A stretch of 6,625 bases of DNA from CAYRIF01 sp964424205 (GCA_964424205.1 CAYRIF010000208.1:1-6625), one strand, 5' to 3'. Shown: positions 1 to 6,542, counted from the stretch's first letter. Notes: generated from the sequence alone by a model not told the origin. Program-made: numbers and translations.

Positions 1-9
1 GTAAATTTT

Positions 10-63
10 TAATGTAGAAATGATTGAATGCTATAATAGCTATATTCAATCATTAAAGCATTA
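10..63. repeat. Interrupted inverted repeat able to form a long hairpin
   Basis: The left edge carries a two-part inverted repeat. The inner arms are an exact 11-bp match (AATGATTGAAT at 19-29, ATTCAATCATT at 44-54) around a 14-base loop, which itself contains GCTA/TAGC. The outer arms are TAATG at 10-14 and CATTA at 59-63, separated from the inner arms by symmetrical 4-base mismatched stretches (15-18 and 55-58). It lies downstream of the minus-strand operon. Neither strand has a T-run directly after the stem, so it is not a textbook intrinsic terminator. It could be an mRNA 3' end structure, an operator for a gene off the left edge, or a small repeat element. The repeat is directly visible; its role is unknown. 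Confidence 0.6.
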
Positions 64-69
64 GGTCAT

Positions 70-123
70 GCGCTCATTTTTGAGCACTTAGTAAGCTAAA
101 ATAGTAACGGAGCGGTATTACCG
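70..123. other. Gene-free 3' region of the operon with two small hairpins
   Basis: Between the long inverted repeat and the stop of the last operon gene there are two short stems. GCTCA (72-76) pairs with TGAGC (81-85) across a TTTT loop, and CGGT (113-116) pairs with ACCG (120-123) across a 3-base loop. Neither is followed on the minus strand by a T-tract. They might slow transcript decay from the 3' end of the operon mRNA, or be chance. No open frame of useful length is present in 1-141. Confidence 0.3.
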
Positions 124-141
124 AGAACTTAACCATAAAGA

Positions 142-1035
142 CTAATTATCAACGGTTTCTTCCCATTTCCTACGAATTTTTTTAGAGGTCAACCCTTTTC
201 CATCGTGTTTCCAACCTGGTGGCTTTATGACATAATAAAACCTATTTAGCAAAGAAGTTTTTGCTAAAAATACATCATTAAGCATCATTCTCCACTCATG
301 AAAAGCAACATAAAGTGGGTTAAAAGATGAAATATTTTTAATCAGTCCATAAATAGGTTGCACTACCTCAGGTTCATAGGTACCAAATAGTTTATCCCAT
401 ATAATAAAAATTCCTGCATGATTACGGTCTAGGTATTGCGGATTGGTAGCATGGTGTACCCTGTGATGTGATGGCGTGTTGAATATTGCCTCAAACCATC
501 TAGGCATTGTTTTAATTAATTCTGTATGTATCCAATATTGATAAATTAAACTTATTGACATTTGTGCCAATATCATTACAGGATGAAAGCCCAGCAACGG
601 CAGCCACAACCAAAAAACAAATGACATAAAACTTCCTGTCCAGGTTTGTCGCAAAGCAGTACCGAGATTATATTTTTTGGAAGAATGATGTACAACATGT
701 GACGCCCATAAAAATCTGTTTTCATGACTAATTCTGTGAAACCAATAATAGGTAATATCTTCGGCAAACAATATGAGAACCCAAGCCCAACCAGTAAATG
801 GAATCGCAAAAAATCTATAGTTTTCATAGATAAAGACCAAAGCAGCAAAAATCATGGCCTTAGCAATTAATCCTAAAAATACATTACCCAAACCCATTGC
901 TATCGAAGTAATCGCATCTTTGATTTCATACGTTCCGGGTTTTACTTTTACTGAAGCCATTACTTCAATAATAATGGTGAGTACGAAAAATGGAATAGCA
1001 TAGTGAATCAAATTCGGTATTTCTGGTACTTCCAT
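142..1035 (-). CDS. Sterol desaturase / fatty acid hydroxylase family membrane di-iron enzyme (AGMO-like)
   Basis: This 297-residue protein is an integral-membrane non-haem di-iron oxygenase of the fatty acid hydroxylase superfamily. Such enzymes use O2 to hydroxylate or desaturate lipid chains, sterols or ether lipids. The eight-histidine pattern is visible as HRISH (100-104), HVVHH (113-117) and SHHRVHH (189-195), with H170 in YWIHTEL as a further candidate ligand. The segment GIFIIWDKLFGTYEPE (208-223) recalls the alkylglycerol monooxygenase (AGMO) branch rather than classic C-5 sterol desaturases. Hydrophobic segments lie near residues 10-28, 45-70, 78-98 and 135-165, with a basic C-terminus expected in the cytoplasm. 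The start is preceded by an A-rich stretch typical of Bacteroidota and no clear Shine-Dalgarno. It is the last gene of the run, 32 bp after the acyltransferase. Family is secure; substrate is not. Confidence 0.9.
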   Translation of the reverse strand: MEVPEIPNLIHYAIPFFVLTIIIEVMASVKVKPGTYEIKDAITSIAMGLGNVFLGLIAKAMIFAALVFIYENYRFFAIPFTGWAWVLILFAEDITYYWFHRISHENRFLWASHVVHHSSKKYNLGTALRQTWTGSFMSFVFWLWLPLLGFHPVMILAQMSISLIYQYWIHTELIKTMPRWFEAIFNTPSHHRVHHATNPQYLDRNHAGIFIIWDKLFGTYEPEVVQPIYGLIKNISSFNPLYVAFHEWRMMLNDVFLAKTSLLNRFYYVIKPPGWKHDGKGLTSKKIRRKWEETVDN

Positions 1036-1067
1036 TTTTTTATAATGCTAAAGTTCAATTACTTTAA

Positions 1068-1628
1068 TTACTTTACTCCTTGCTCAGGATGTTTAGCAAC
1101 AATAGGTCTATAAAACTTCATTATTTTTTCTATATCAGCGTTCATGTTATCACTTAAATGGATTGTTGGGCCAATGCCCGCTTTTTTATTTTTATAATCT
1201 AGAAAACCAAGCACAATTGGAACTCCTGCCCCTTCTGCCACTCTGTAAAAACCTGTTTTCCATCTCTTTACTTGCCTTCTGGTTCCCTCAGGAGCTACCA
1301 CCATAAACACCTTTCCGTCTGTATCAAATAGGTTAATCATGGCATCTACGGTACTCAGTTTCTTTTCCCCTGGTTTTTTTGGCTTTCTATCGATTGGCAT
1401 GCCACCGAGCGACTTTAAAAGGACACCTAGTGGGAAGAAAAACATTTCTTTTTTTATCGCTAATGTCATGGGCAATCTCATTAAAGAGAAGGCACAGGTT
1501 ACATAAATAAAATCCCACATGCTCGTATGAGGAGCCGCTACGACTACTGCCTTTTCAATGTCTTTTGGTATGGCGCCAACTACTTTCCAACCAGTTATAA
1601 AGAAAATAAATTTTGATAATAATCTCAT
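1068..1628 (-). CDS. PlsC-like lysophospholipid / 1-acylglycerol-3-phosphate acyltransferase family protein
   Basis: This is a compact 186-residue glycerolipid acyltransferase-fold protein. The family moves an acyl group from acyl-CoA or acyl-ACP to a lyso-lipid at the inner membrane. The visible blocks are motif I HTSMWD (H34 to D39, the HxxxxD catalytic pair), motif II GGMPIDR (75-81), motif III APEGTR (112-117) and motif IV VPIV (136-139). A short hydrophobic stretch at 4-12 could anchor it to the membrane face. At 186 residues it is shorter than the roughly 240-residue classic PlsC, which is common in the broader family, so the acceptor need not be lysophosphatidic acid. Its ATG overlaps the TGA of hutU (ATGA), implying translational coupling. 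A role in phospholipid, ornithine-lipid or other lipid synthesis is open. Confidence 0.88.
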   Translation of the reverse strand: MRLLSKFIFFITGWKVVGAIPKDIEKAVVVAAPHTSMWDFIYVTCAFSLMRLPMTLAIKKEMFFFPLGVLLKSLGGMPIDRKPKKPGEKKLSTVDAMINLFDTDGKVFMVVAPEGTRRQVKRWKTGFYRVAEGAGVPIVLGFLDYKNKKAGIGPTIHLSDNMNADIEKIMKFYRPIVAKHPEQGVK

Positions 1629-3640
1629 GAATCAAATATATCGTTTAGTATTTTATCATCCACTAAATTAGGCATTGTTACTTTAAGATTTGGGGTTCTT
1701 TTCATTTCTCTTTTAATTGCAAAATTTGCCCCTTTATTCCTTGCCCAACTCCTTCGAGCAATGCCATTGTTCACATCAAAGAATAGCATGCTTTTTAAAT
1801 TCTTCGCTGCCTCATCAGAACCATCCAGCAACATACCAAACCCACCATTAATTACTTCTCCCCATCCTACGCCGCCGCCATTATGTATAGAAACCCAGCT
1901 TGCACCCCTGAAACTATCGCCGATGACATTTTGAATTGCCATGTCCGCGGTAAACGTTGACCCATCTTTAATATTCGCTGTTTCTCGGTAAGGTGAGTCA
2001 GTGCCTGAAACATCATGATGATCTCTTCCCAATACCACAGCTCCAATTTCGCCACTTTTTATCGCTTTATTAAATGCCGCTGCTATTTTCATCCTTCCTT
2101 CTGCATCTGCGTATAATATTCTTGCCTGCGAGCCGACGACTAGTTTGTTTTTTTGGGCTGCTTTAATCCATTGTATATTGTCAGACAACTGCTGCTTGAT
2201 TTCCTCAGGAGCACTTTTCATGATTTCCTCCAGTACCTCCGCTGCCATTTGATCTGTCTTTGCCAAATCACTGGGCTTACCACTAGTGCAAACCCAACGA
2301 AACGGTCCGAATCCATAATCAAAACACATGGGGCCCATGATATCTTCTACATATGACGAGTACCGGAAATGGATACCATCATCCTTCATCACCTCTGCTC
2401 CTGCCCGTGAGGATTCTAATAAAAAGGCATTTCCATAATCAAAAAAATAGGTACCTCTTTCGGCATGCTTATTAATTGCTACAATTTGCTTCCTTAGAGA
2501 CGCTTGCACCTTCTCTTTAAAAAGCGTAGGATTATCAACCATCAGTTTGTTGGCTTCCTGAAAATTCAGACCACAGGGATAATACCCGCCAGACCACGGG
2601 TTGTGCAATGATGTTTGGTCCGAACCCAAATCAACAAAAACCTTCTCCTGCTCAAATTTTTCCCATACATCAACAACATTTCCTTCGAAAGCTATAGAAA
2701 CCACCTCCTTGGCAGCTTTGGCTTTATTAACCCTCACAACCAATAAATCCAAATCACTAATCACCTCATCAACCCACCCCTGCGAATGCCTTGTTTCAAT
2801 TGCTAAAGGATTTATTTCAGCCACCACCGAAACGCAACCTGCGATATTTCCAGCCTTCGGTTGTGCGCCACTCATTCCACCAAGACCAGATGATAAAAAT
2901 AGTTTTCCAGCAAGCGCATCCTCTGATTCTTTCGAAATTTTTCTTCCAGCATTTAACAAAGTGATAGTCGTACCATGAACAATCCCCTGTGGCCCGATAT
3001 ACATATATGACCCTGCAGTCATTTGTCCATATTGCGTCACTCCCAAAGCATTAAATCTTTCCCAATCATCTTGCTTAGAATAATTTGGAATCATCATACC
3101 ATTGGTTACTACCACCCTTGGCGCCTCTTTTGAAGATGGGAATAAGCCCATCGGATGACCAGAATACATGTGCAAGGTCTGTTCATCGGTCATGGTGGCT
3201 AAATACTGCATGGTGAGTAAGTACTGTGCCCAATTTTGAAAAACTGCTCCATTGCCCCCATAAGTTATCAACTCATGCGGGTGCTGTGCCACAACATGAT
3301 TCAAATTATTCTGAATCATTAACATAATGGCAGCGGCCTTTTTGCTTCGATGCGGATAAGCATCAATAGCACGGGCATGCATGTCATAAGTAGGACGAAA
3401 ACGATACATATATATACGTCCGTAGTCATTAAGTTCTTTGGCAAATTCTTTTGCCAAAATTATGTGATGCTGCTTGTCGAAATAGCGTAAAGCATTATTT
3501 ATTGCTAATTTCTGCTCTCCTATACTTAATATAACCTTTCTCTTCGGTGCATGATTGACATGTAAGTCAAATTTCTTTTCTATTGGCAGCTCCTTTGGAA
3601 TTCCCGCTAATATCTGTTTTTTAAAATCAATATTATCCAT
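1625..3640 (-). CDS. hutU: Urocanate hydratase (urocanase), long form
   Basis: Urocanase is the second enzyme of histidine degradation, a cytoplasmic NAD+-dependent hydratase turning urocanate into 4-imidazolone-5-propanoate (EC 4.2.1.49). Recognisable blocks are YGGNGAVFQNWAQY (127-140), GQMTAGSYMYIGPQG (205-219), the NAD-binding GLGGMSGAQP (252-261), DQTSLHNPWSGGYYPCG (341-357), GFGPFRWVCTSG (443-454), GRDHHDVSGTDSPYRET (538-554) and HNGGGVGWGEVINGG (586-600). It has 671 residues, against about 555 for the Bacillus and Pseudomonas enzymes and close to the animal UROC1 length (from memory). The bacterial signature FQGLPxRICW is replaced by VVGSQARILY (501-510), so the signature cysteine is absent, as I recall for long-form enzymes. 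The start lies 3 bp after the patatin stop, and the stop overlaps the next start. No hutH, hutI or hutG is present in the window. The frame is intact. Confidence 0.97.
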   Translation of the reverse strand: MDNIDFKKQILAGIPKELPIEKKFDLHVNHAPKRKVILSIGEQKLAINNALRYFDKQHHIILAKEFAKELNDYGRIYMYRFRPTYDMHARAIDAYPHRSKKAAAIMLMIQNNLNHVVAQHPHELITYGGNGAVFQNWAQYLLTMQYLATMTDEQTLHMYSGHPMGLFPSSKEAPRVVVTNGMMIPNYSKQDDWERFNALGVTQYGQMTAGSYMYIGPQGIVHGTTITLLNAGRKISKESEDALAGKLFLSSGLGGMSGAQPKAGNIAGCVSVVAEINPLAIETRHSQGWVDEVISDLDLLVVRVNKAKAAKEVVSIAFEGNVVDVWEKFEQEKVFVDLGSDQTSLHNPWSGGYYPCGLNFQEANKLMVDNPTLFKEKVQASLRKQIVAINKHAERGTYFFDYGNAFLLESSRAGAEVMKDDGIHFRYSSYVEDIMGPMCFDYGFGPFRWVCTSGKPSDLAKTDQMAAEVLEEIMKSAPEEIKQQLSDNIQWIKAAQKNKLVVGSQARILYADAEGRMKIAAAFNKAIKSGEIGAVVLGRDHHDVSGTDSPYRETANIKDGSTFTADMAIQNVIGDSFRGASWVSIHNGGGVGWGEVINGGFGMLLDGSDEAAKNLKSMLFFDVNNGIARRSWARNKGANFAIKREMKRTPNLKVTMPNLVDDKILNDIFDS

Positions 3641-3643
3641 TGC

Positions 3644-4402
3644 TTAAACTTTAGGAATATTAAATTTTTCAAAATTTTCAATGGTATAATCATAGCCCAC
3701 ATCAAATATTTCTTTGGCTTTTTTTACTTCCGATCCTGCATATTTCTTGAGCATATCGGGCTCAATTACCAGATCACAAAGCGACTTTTTGATTTCCGTA
3801 CTACCGCTAATTGCCATCAGCAGGCTCCGTTCTATCACTACTTTGGCATTTTTGGCATTAAAGTTATCATCTATGGGGTTAGAATGACTGCCAATCATAA
3901 AATCTACCGATGATTTTATAGGTGCAACTGGCAAATTATCAAGCAAACCACCATCTACATATAAACCGCCCCTGCATTTTACAGGATTAAATAACACAGG
4001 AACACAACACGATGCTAAAATAGGGGTGATTAATTCGCCTTCCGAAAAATAGGTGATTTGCCCTTTGTTTACCTCCGTCGCTGCTATGACCAATTTTTTT
4101 TTCAACACTCCGAAATTGTTTTCAGGAAGATATTCCAAAAAGAACTTTCTTAATTTTTCAATATTTAGTAACCCAGTCATGACAAGTGCCGGTCGCATTT
4201 TTTTAAGAAAGCTTGTCTTCATAAGAATATCAAATATCGCATCCGGAGAATAGCCATAAGCATACATCGCACCGACAATAGAACCGGCACTTGTACCAGA
4301 AACGGTAGCTATATTTACTCCCTTTTCTTCCAAGGCTTTCAGCACCCCTAAATGCGCTACACCTCTAGCTCCTCCCCCTGATAATGCTATTCCAATTTTC
4401 AT
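3644..4402 (-). CDS. Patatin-like phospholipase family protein (RssA-type single domain)
   Basis: This 252-residue protein is a patatin-fold serine acyl hydrolase, a family that releases fatty acids from phospholipids or other acyl esters. The Ser-Asp dyad is complete: the glycine-rich oxyanion loop GGGARG (9-14), the nucleophile elbow GTSAG (36-40, Ser38) and the DGG motif (150-152, Asp150). No signal peptide, membrane anchor or C-terminal outer-membrane barrel is present, so it is a short cytoplasmic form unlike the large secreted patatins such as ExoU or PlpD. The start MKIGIALSGGGARG is the normal family start, and an AGG lies 5 bases before the ATG. It follows the MBL gene by 35 bp and precedes hutU by 3 bp, so it is probably co-transcribed with both. 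The natural substrate cannot be read from the sequence. Confidence 0.93.
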   Translation of the reverse strand: MKIGIALSGGGARGVAHLGVLKALEEKGVNIATVSGTSAGSIVGAMYAYGYSPDAIFDILMKTSFLKKMRPALVMTGLLNIEKLRKFFLEYLPENNFGVLKKKLVIAATEVNKGQITYFSEGELITPILASCCVPVLFNPVKCRGGLYVDGGLLDNLPVAPIKSSVDFMIGSHSNPIDDNFNAKNAKVVIERSLLMAISGSTEIKKSLCDLVIEPDMLKKYAGSEVKKAKEIFDVGYDYTIENFEKFNIPKV

Positions 4403-4437
4403 AAATACCTGATTATCAGTAAATTAAATTCATAAAT

Positions 4438-5277
4438 CTAAAGTATTTCATTCAGTAAAAAAGATTCATTCAACTTCACGCCTCGTTCTGTCATTTTTAA
4501 ATTACAACATTCAATAAGTGGGTCATGCTGAAAGATTAGCGTGTAATCATTTTCAACCGCTTCTTTCAAAAATTTATTTTTTTCAGCAATGGTTAAGAGC
4601 GGTCTGGTATCATAACCCATCACATACGGAATAGGAATATGTGACGCCGACGGAATCAAATCTGCTACAAATACGATGGTTTTATCCTTGTATTTTATCT
4701 TAGGTAACATCTGTTTTTCTGTATGTCCGTCCACCGCAATAATATCAAAACAATCAAAAGGACTTTTCGCTGCCAAGTCGATAAAATTCAAATGCCCACT
4801 CTCTTGAATAGGAAGAATGTTCTCTTTCAAAAAACTTGCTTTTTCTCTTCTGTTTGGCTCGGTTGCCCACTGCCAATGCCCTTGATTCGACCAATACCGC
4901 GCATTCTTAAACGTAAGACTTAACTTTTCCCCCTCATATTTAACACCCCCTCCACAATGATCAAAATGTAAATGTGTCATAAATACATCGGTAATTTCAT
5001 CCGGAGCAAAACCAGCTTGTTTTATAGAACCCAATAATGTGTCATTCCCATGTAAGTACAAATGGCTGAAAAACTTAGCCTCTTGCTTATCCCCTATGCC
5101 ATTATCAATCAAAATGAGGCGATCAACATCCTCAATAAGCAGGCAACGCATTGCCCAGGTACACATATTATTCTCATCAGCAGGATTGGTTCGTTGCCAA
5201 AGGGTTTTTGGGACTACCCCAAACATCGCACCGCCATCAAGTTTAAATAAACCAGTATTTATGATGTATAAATTCAT
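4438..5277 (-). CDS. MBL-fold metallo-hydrolase, lactonase-like
   Basis: This 279-residue protein is a metallo-beta-lactamase-fold hydrolase with a complete two-metal site. The visible parts are HLHFDH (102-107, the HxHxDH box with H102, H104, D106 and H107), H185 in VDGHTEKQ (182-189), D206 in VADL, and H251 in FQHDP (249-253). Strand motif ILIDNGIGDK (55-64) is typical of the fold. The overall plan, with a one-domain enzyme of about 280 residues and no signal peptide, resembles AHL-lactonase and organophosphate-hydrolase relatives more than antibiotic-degrading lactamases. The N-terminus KLDGGAMFGVVPK (12-24) is one I associate with a Bacteroidota-specific group of unassigned function. A GGAG Shine-Dalgarno lies 7 bases before the ATG, the best one in the operon. 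It sits 22 bp after accA. Fold is certain; substrate is unknown. Confidence 0.9.
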   Translation of the reverse strand: MNLYIINTGLFKLDGGAMFGVVPKTLWQRTNPADENNMCTWAMRCLLIEDVDRLILIDNGIGDKQEAKFFSHLYLHGNDTLLGSIKQAGFAPDEITDVFMTHLHFDHCGGGVKYEGEKLSLTFKNARYWSNQGHWQWATEPNRREKASFLKENILPIQESGHLNFIDLAAKSPFDCFDIIAVDGHTEKQMLPKIKYKDKTIVFVADLIPSASHIPIPYVMGYDTRPLLTIAEKNKFLKEAVENDYTLIFQHDPLIECCNLKMTERGVKLNESFLLNEIL

Positions 5278-5284
5278 AGACTTG

Positions 5285-5288
5285 CTCC
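5285..5288 (-). promoter_or_regulatory. Shine-Dalgarno-like site of the MBL-fold gene
   Basis: On the minus strand GGAG lies 7 bases before the ATG of the MBL-fold gene, inside the 22-bp gap after accA. The other starts in this operon have only A-rich or weak leaders, so this site stands out. It supports the chosen start and suggests independent initiation within the shared mRNA. Confidence 0.45.
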
Positions 5289-5299
5289 GTAACCAGTAA

Positions 5300-6244
5300 T
5301 TAATCGACTACGCCCATTGCACTAAATTTCTCGATGCGCTCCTTAATTCTTTTGTCCGGCTTCATTTTGCTCAACGTTTTTATATGCTTTAAAATTTCCG
5401 TTTTCAAAATCGCATACATTGCATTTGGGTCGGTATGTACCCCTCCCAGCGGTTCTTTGATAATGCCATCCACAAGTTTTGCCTTGAGCATATCCTTTGC
5501 AGTTAGCTTTAGTGCTTCTGCGGCTTCCTCCTTATACTCCCAGCTACGCCAAAGGATTGAAGAACAGGATTCTGGAGAAATCACAGAATACCAAGTATTC
5601 TCCAACATCAACACTTTATCACCTATACCAATCCCGATAGCACCGCCAGAAGCGCCCTCACCAATGACGATACAAATGACAGGCACTTTCAACATAAACA
5701 TCCCCTGAATATTTCTAGCAATGGCTTCTGCCTGCCCTCTTTCCTCGGCAATTAAACCAGGATAGGCACCAGGCGTGTCAATAAGCACCACGATAGGCTT
5801 ATTAAACTTTTCCGCTATTTTCATTAATCTCAGCGCTTTTCTATAACCAGAAGGATTGGCCATGCCAAAATTACGCATTTGACGCTGCTTGGTATTTCTT
5901 CCCTTTTGCTGACCTATGAACATAATAGATTGCCCATCCACTGTTCCAAAACCACCCACCATGGCTTTGTCATCTTTCACATTTCTATCGCCATGAAGTT
6001 CTATAAAATCATCCGTAATCGCATAGATATAATCTAACGTATATGGCCGGTCGGCATGCCTAGACAGCTGCACTCGCTGCCATCGAGTGAGGTTTTTAAA
6101 TGTATCCACCTTTAATGTTTTTATTTTTTCTTCTAAAGATTTTACCGCACTGTCAACATCTACTTCGTTCTCAGCAGCAAGCTCTTTCATACTTACTAAC
6201 TTATCTTCAAGCTCGGCAATAGGTTTTTCAAAATCCAAAAGCAT
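5300..6244 (-). CDS. accA: Acetyl-CoA carboxylase, carboxyltransferase subunit alpha
   Basis: AccA pairs with AccD to form the carboxyltransferase that moves the carboxyl group from biotin on AccB to acetyl-CoA, giving malonyl-CoA for fatty acid synthesis. At 314 residues it matches the usual length (E. coli, 319). An N-terminal helical region with the typical start LDFEKPIAELE (3-13) is followed by the crotonase-like domain: RNFGMANPSGYRKALRL (124-140), IDTPGAYPG (155-163), the oxyanion-hole region GEGASGGA (195-202) and SPESCSSILWR (223-233). The zinc domain belongs to AccD, which is not in the window; a separate accD is normal in many bacteria. The N-terminal match fixes the start at 6244. 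As the first gene of the run, it probably sets expression for the genes downstream. The frame is intact. Confidence 0.98.
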   Translation of the reverse strand: MLLDFEKPIAELEDKLVSMKELAAENEVDVDSAVKSLEEKIKTLKVDTFKNLTRWQRVQLSRHADRPYTLDYIYAITDDFIELHGDRNVKDDKAMVGGFGTVDGQSIMFIGQQKGRNTKQRQMRNFGMANPSGYRKALRLMKIAEKFNKPIVVLIDTPGAYPGLIAEERGQAEAIARNIQGMFMLKVPVICIVIGEGASGGAIGIGIGDKVLMLENTWYSVISPESCSSILWRSWEYKEEAAEALKLTAKDMLKAKLVDGIIKEPLGGVHTDPNAMYAILKTEILKHIKTLSKMKPDKRIKERIEKFSAMGVVD

Positions 6245-6249
6245 TCTAT

Positions 6250-6257
6250 CAAATTTA
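6250..6257 (-). promoter_or_regulatory. Candidate Bacteroidota -7 element in front of accA
   Basis: The minus strand reads TAAATTTG, an exact match to the Bacteroidota -7 consensus TAnnTTTG, ending 5 bases before the accA ATG. No good TTTG is seen at the expected -33 distance; the region there reads TTTTC. If used, transcription would begin at or beside the start codon, giving an almost leaderless mRNA. The motif is AT-rich and could be chance. No other TAnnTTTG was noticed on the minus strand between accA and the tRNA. Confidence 0.3.
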
Positions 6258-6340
6258 TGTCAATCAATTATTGCGAAAATAAAGAAGAATTTCAATTTAT
6301 AGGCAATAATTAAAATTTAAAAAAATTATTTCCAAAAGGC

Positions 6341-6372
6341 TTTGGATATAAAAATCTTTGCGATTACATTTG
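6341..6372 (+). promoter_or_regulatory. Bacteroidota-type promoter of the tRNA-Asp gene
   Basis: TTTG at 6341-6344 (-33 element) and TACATTTG at 6365-6372 (-7 element, consensus TAnnTTTG) are separated by 20 bases, the usual spacing for the primary sigma factor of Bacteroidota. Very AT-rich DNA just upstream (6303-6332) could act as an UP-like element. The expected start near 6378-6380 gives a 5' leader of about 55 bases, removed during tRNA maturation. The match is clear; use in the cell is inferred. Confidence 0.65.
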
Positions 6373-6432
6373 CAGCACTTCAAATCAAAGCTGGTTTATA
6401 AGTCATTAAAATTAAGCTAAGATTTGGGAAAT

Positions 6433-6506
6433 GGTCCGGTAGTTCAGTTGGTTAGAATGCCTGCCTGTCACGCAGGAGGTCGCGAGTTCGAGTCTCGTCC
6501 GGACCG
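6433..6506 (+). tRNA. tRNA-Asp (anticodon GTC)
   Basis: A complete 74-base cloverleaf is visible. The acceptor stem GGTCCGG/CCGGACC (6433-6439 with 6499-6505) is fully paired. The D-arm is GTTC/GAAT with a 9-base loop holding GG. The anticodon stem CCTGC/GCAGG encloses loop CTGTCAC, with anticodon GTC at 6467-6469. A 5-base variable loop and a T-arm with TTCGAGT follow. The discriminator is G73, the expected identity base for tRNA-Asp. CCA is not encoded (the next bases are CAAAA), so it must be added by the CCA-adding enzyme. It is a single gene, with its own promoter and terminator, divergent from accA. Confidence 0.98.
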
Positions 6507-6507
6507 C

Positions 6508-6542
6508 AAAAAAGTCTCCCGAAAATTCGGAAGACTTTTTTT
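6508..6542 (+). terminator. Intrinsic terminator after tRNA-Asp
   Basis: Directly after the tRNA, GTCT (6514-6517) pairs with AGAC (6532-6535) and CCGA (6519-6522) with TCGG (6527-6530). One C/A mismatch separates the two stems and the loop is AAAT. Seven T residues follow (6536-6542), and six A residues before the stem can extend the pairing. The matching A-tract on the left would let it work in both directions. Confidence 0.9.

Larger units (their letters stand above)
142..6244 (-). other. Probable six-gene operon accA–MBL–patatin–hutU–acyltransferase–sterol desaturase
   Basis: All six genes run in the same direction, with gaps of 22, 35, 3, -4 and 32 bp in transcription order. No terminator-like hairpin with a T-tract was noticed in the gaps. 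The patatin-hutU gap (TAA then GCATG) and the hutU-acyltransferase ATGA overlap point to translational coupling. The only region long enough for a main promoter is upstream of accA. Co-transcription is inferred from spacing; internal promoters cannot be excluded. Confidence 0.65.

Noticed and set aside
70..130. Minus-strand frame of about 20 codons in the 3' region
   Set aside because: Too short, no Shine-Dalgarno, and overlaps hairpin sequence.
1050..1065. AAAGT/ACTTT hairpin between the acyltransferase and sterol desaturase genes as a terminator
   Set aside because: Only 5 bp, AT-rich, and not followed by a T-tract on the minus strand; unlikely to end transcription.
1633..1640. TATATTTG on the minus strand just before the acyltransferase ATG, matching TAnnTTTG
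   Set aside because: It encodes the last residues of HutU (DIF), has no -33 partner, and sits where the genes overlap; likely chance.
1867..2055. Minus-strand 62-residue frame inside hutU
   Set aside because: It lies wholly within the strongly supported hutU reading frame and has no recognisable domain.
2601..2978. Plus-strand 125-residue frame opposite hutU
   Set aside because: Antisense shadow of a conserved enzyme; the serine- and threonine-rich composition is that expected from the opposite strand.
5334..5708. Plus-strand 124-residue frame opposite accA with a hydrophobic start
   Set aside because: Antisense of conserved accA motifs; the apparent membrane-like segments follow from the reverse complement of the coding sequence.
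142..6244. Defence system or toxin-like reading of the patatin plus MBL genes
   Set aside because: Patatin-like effectors occur in anti-phage systems such as CBASS, but no nucleotidyltransferase, sensor or other partner is present, and this is a short housekeeping-type patatin among metabolic genes.
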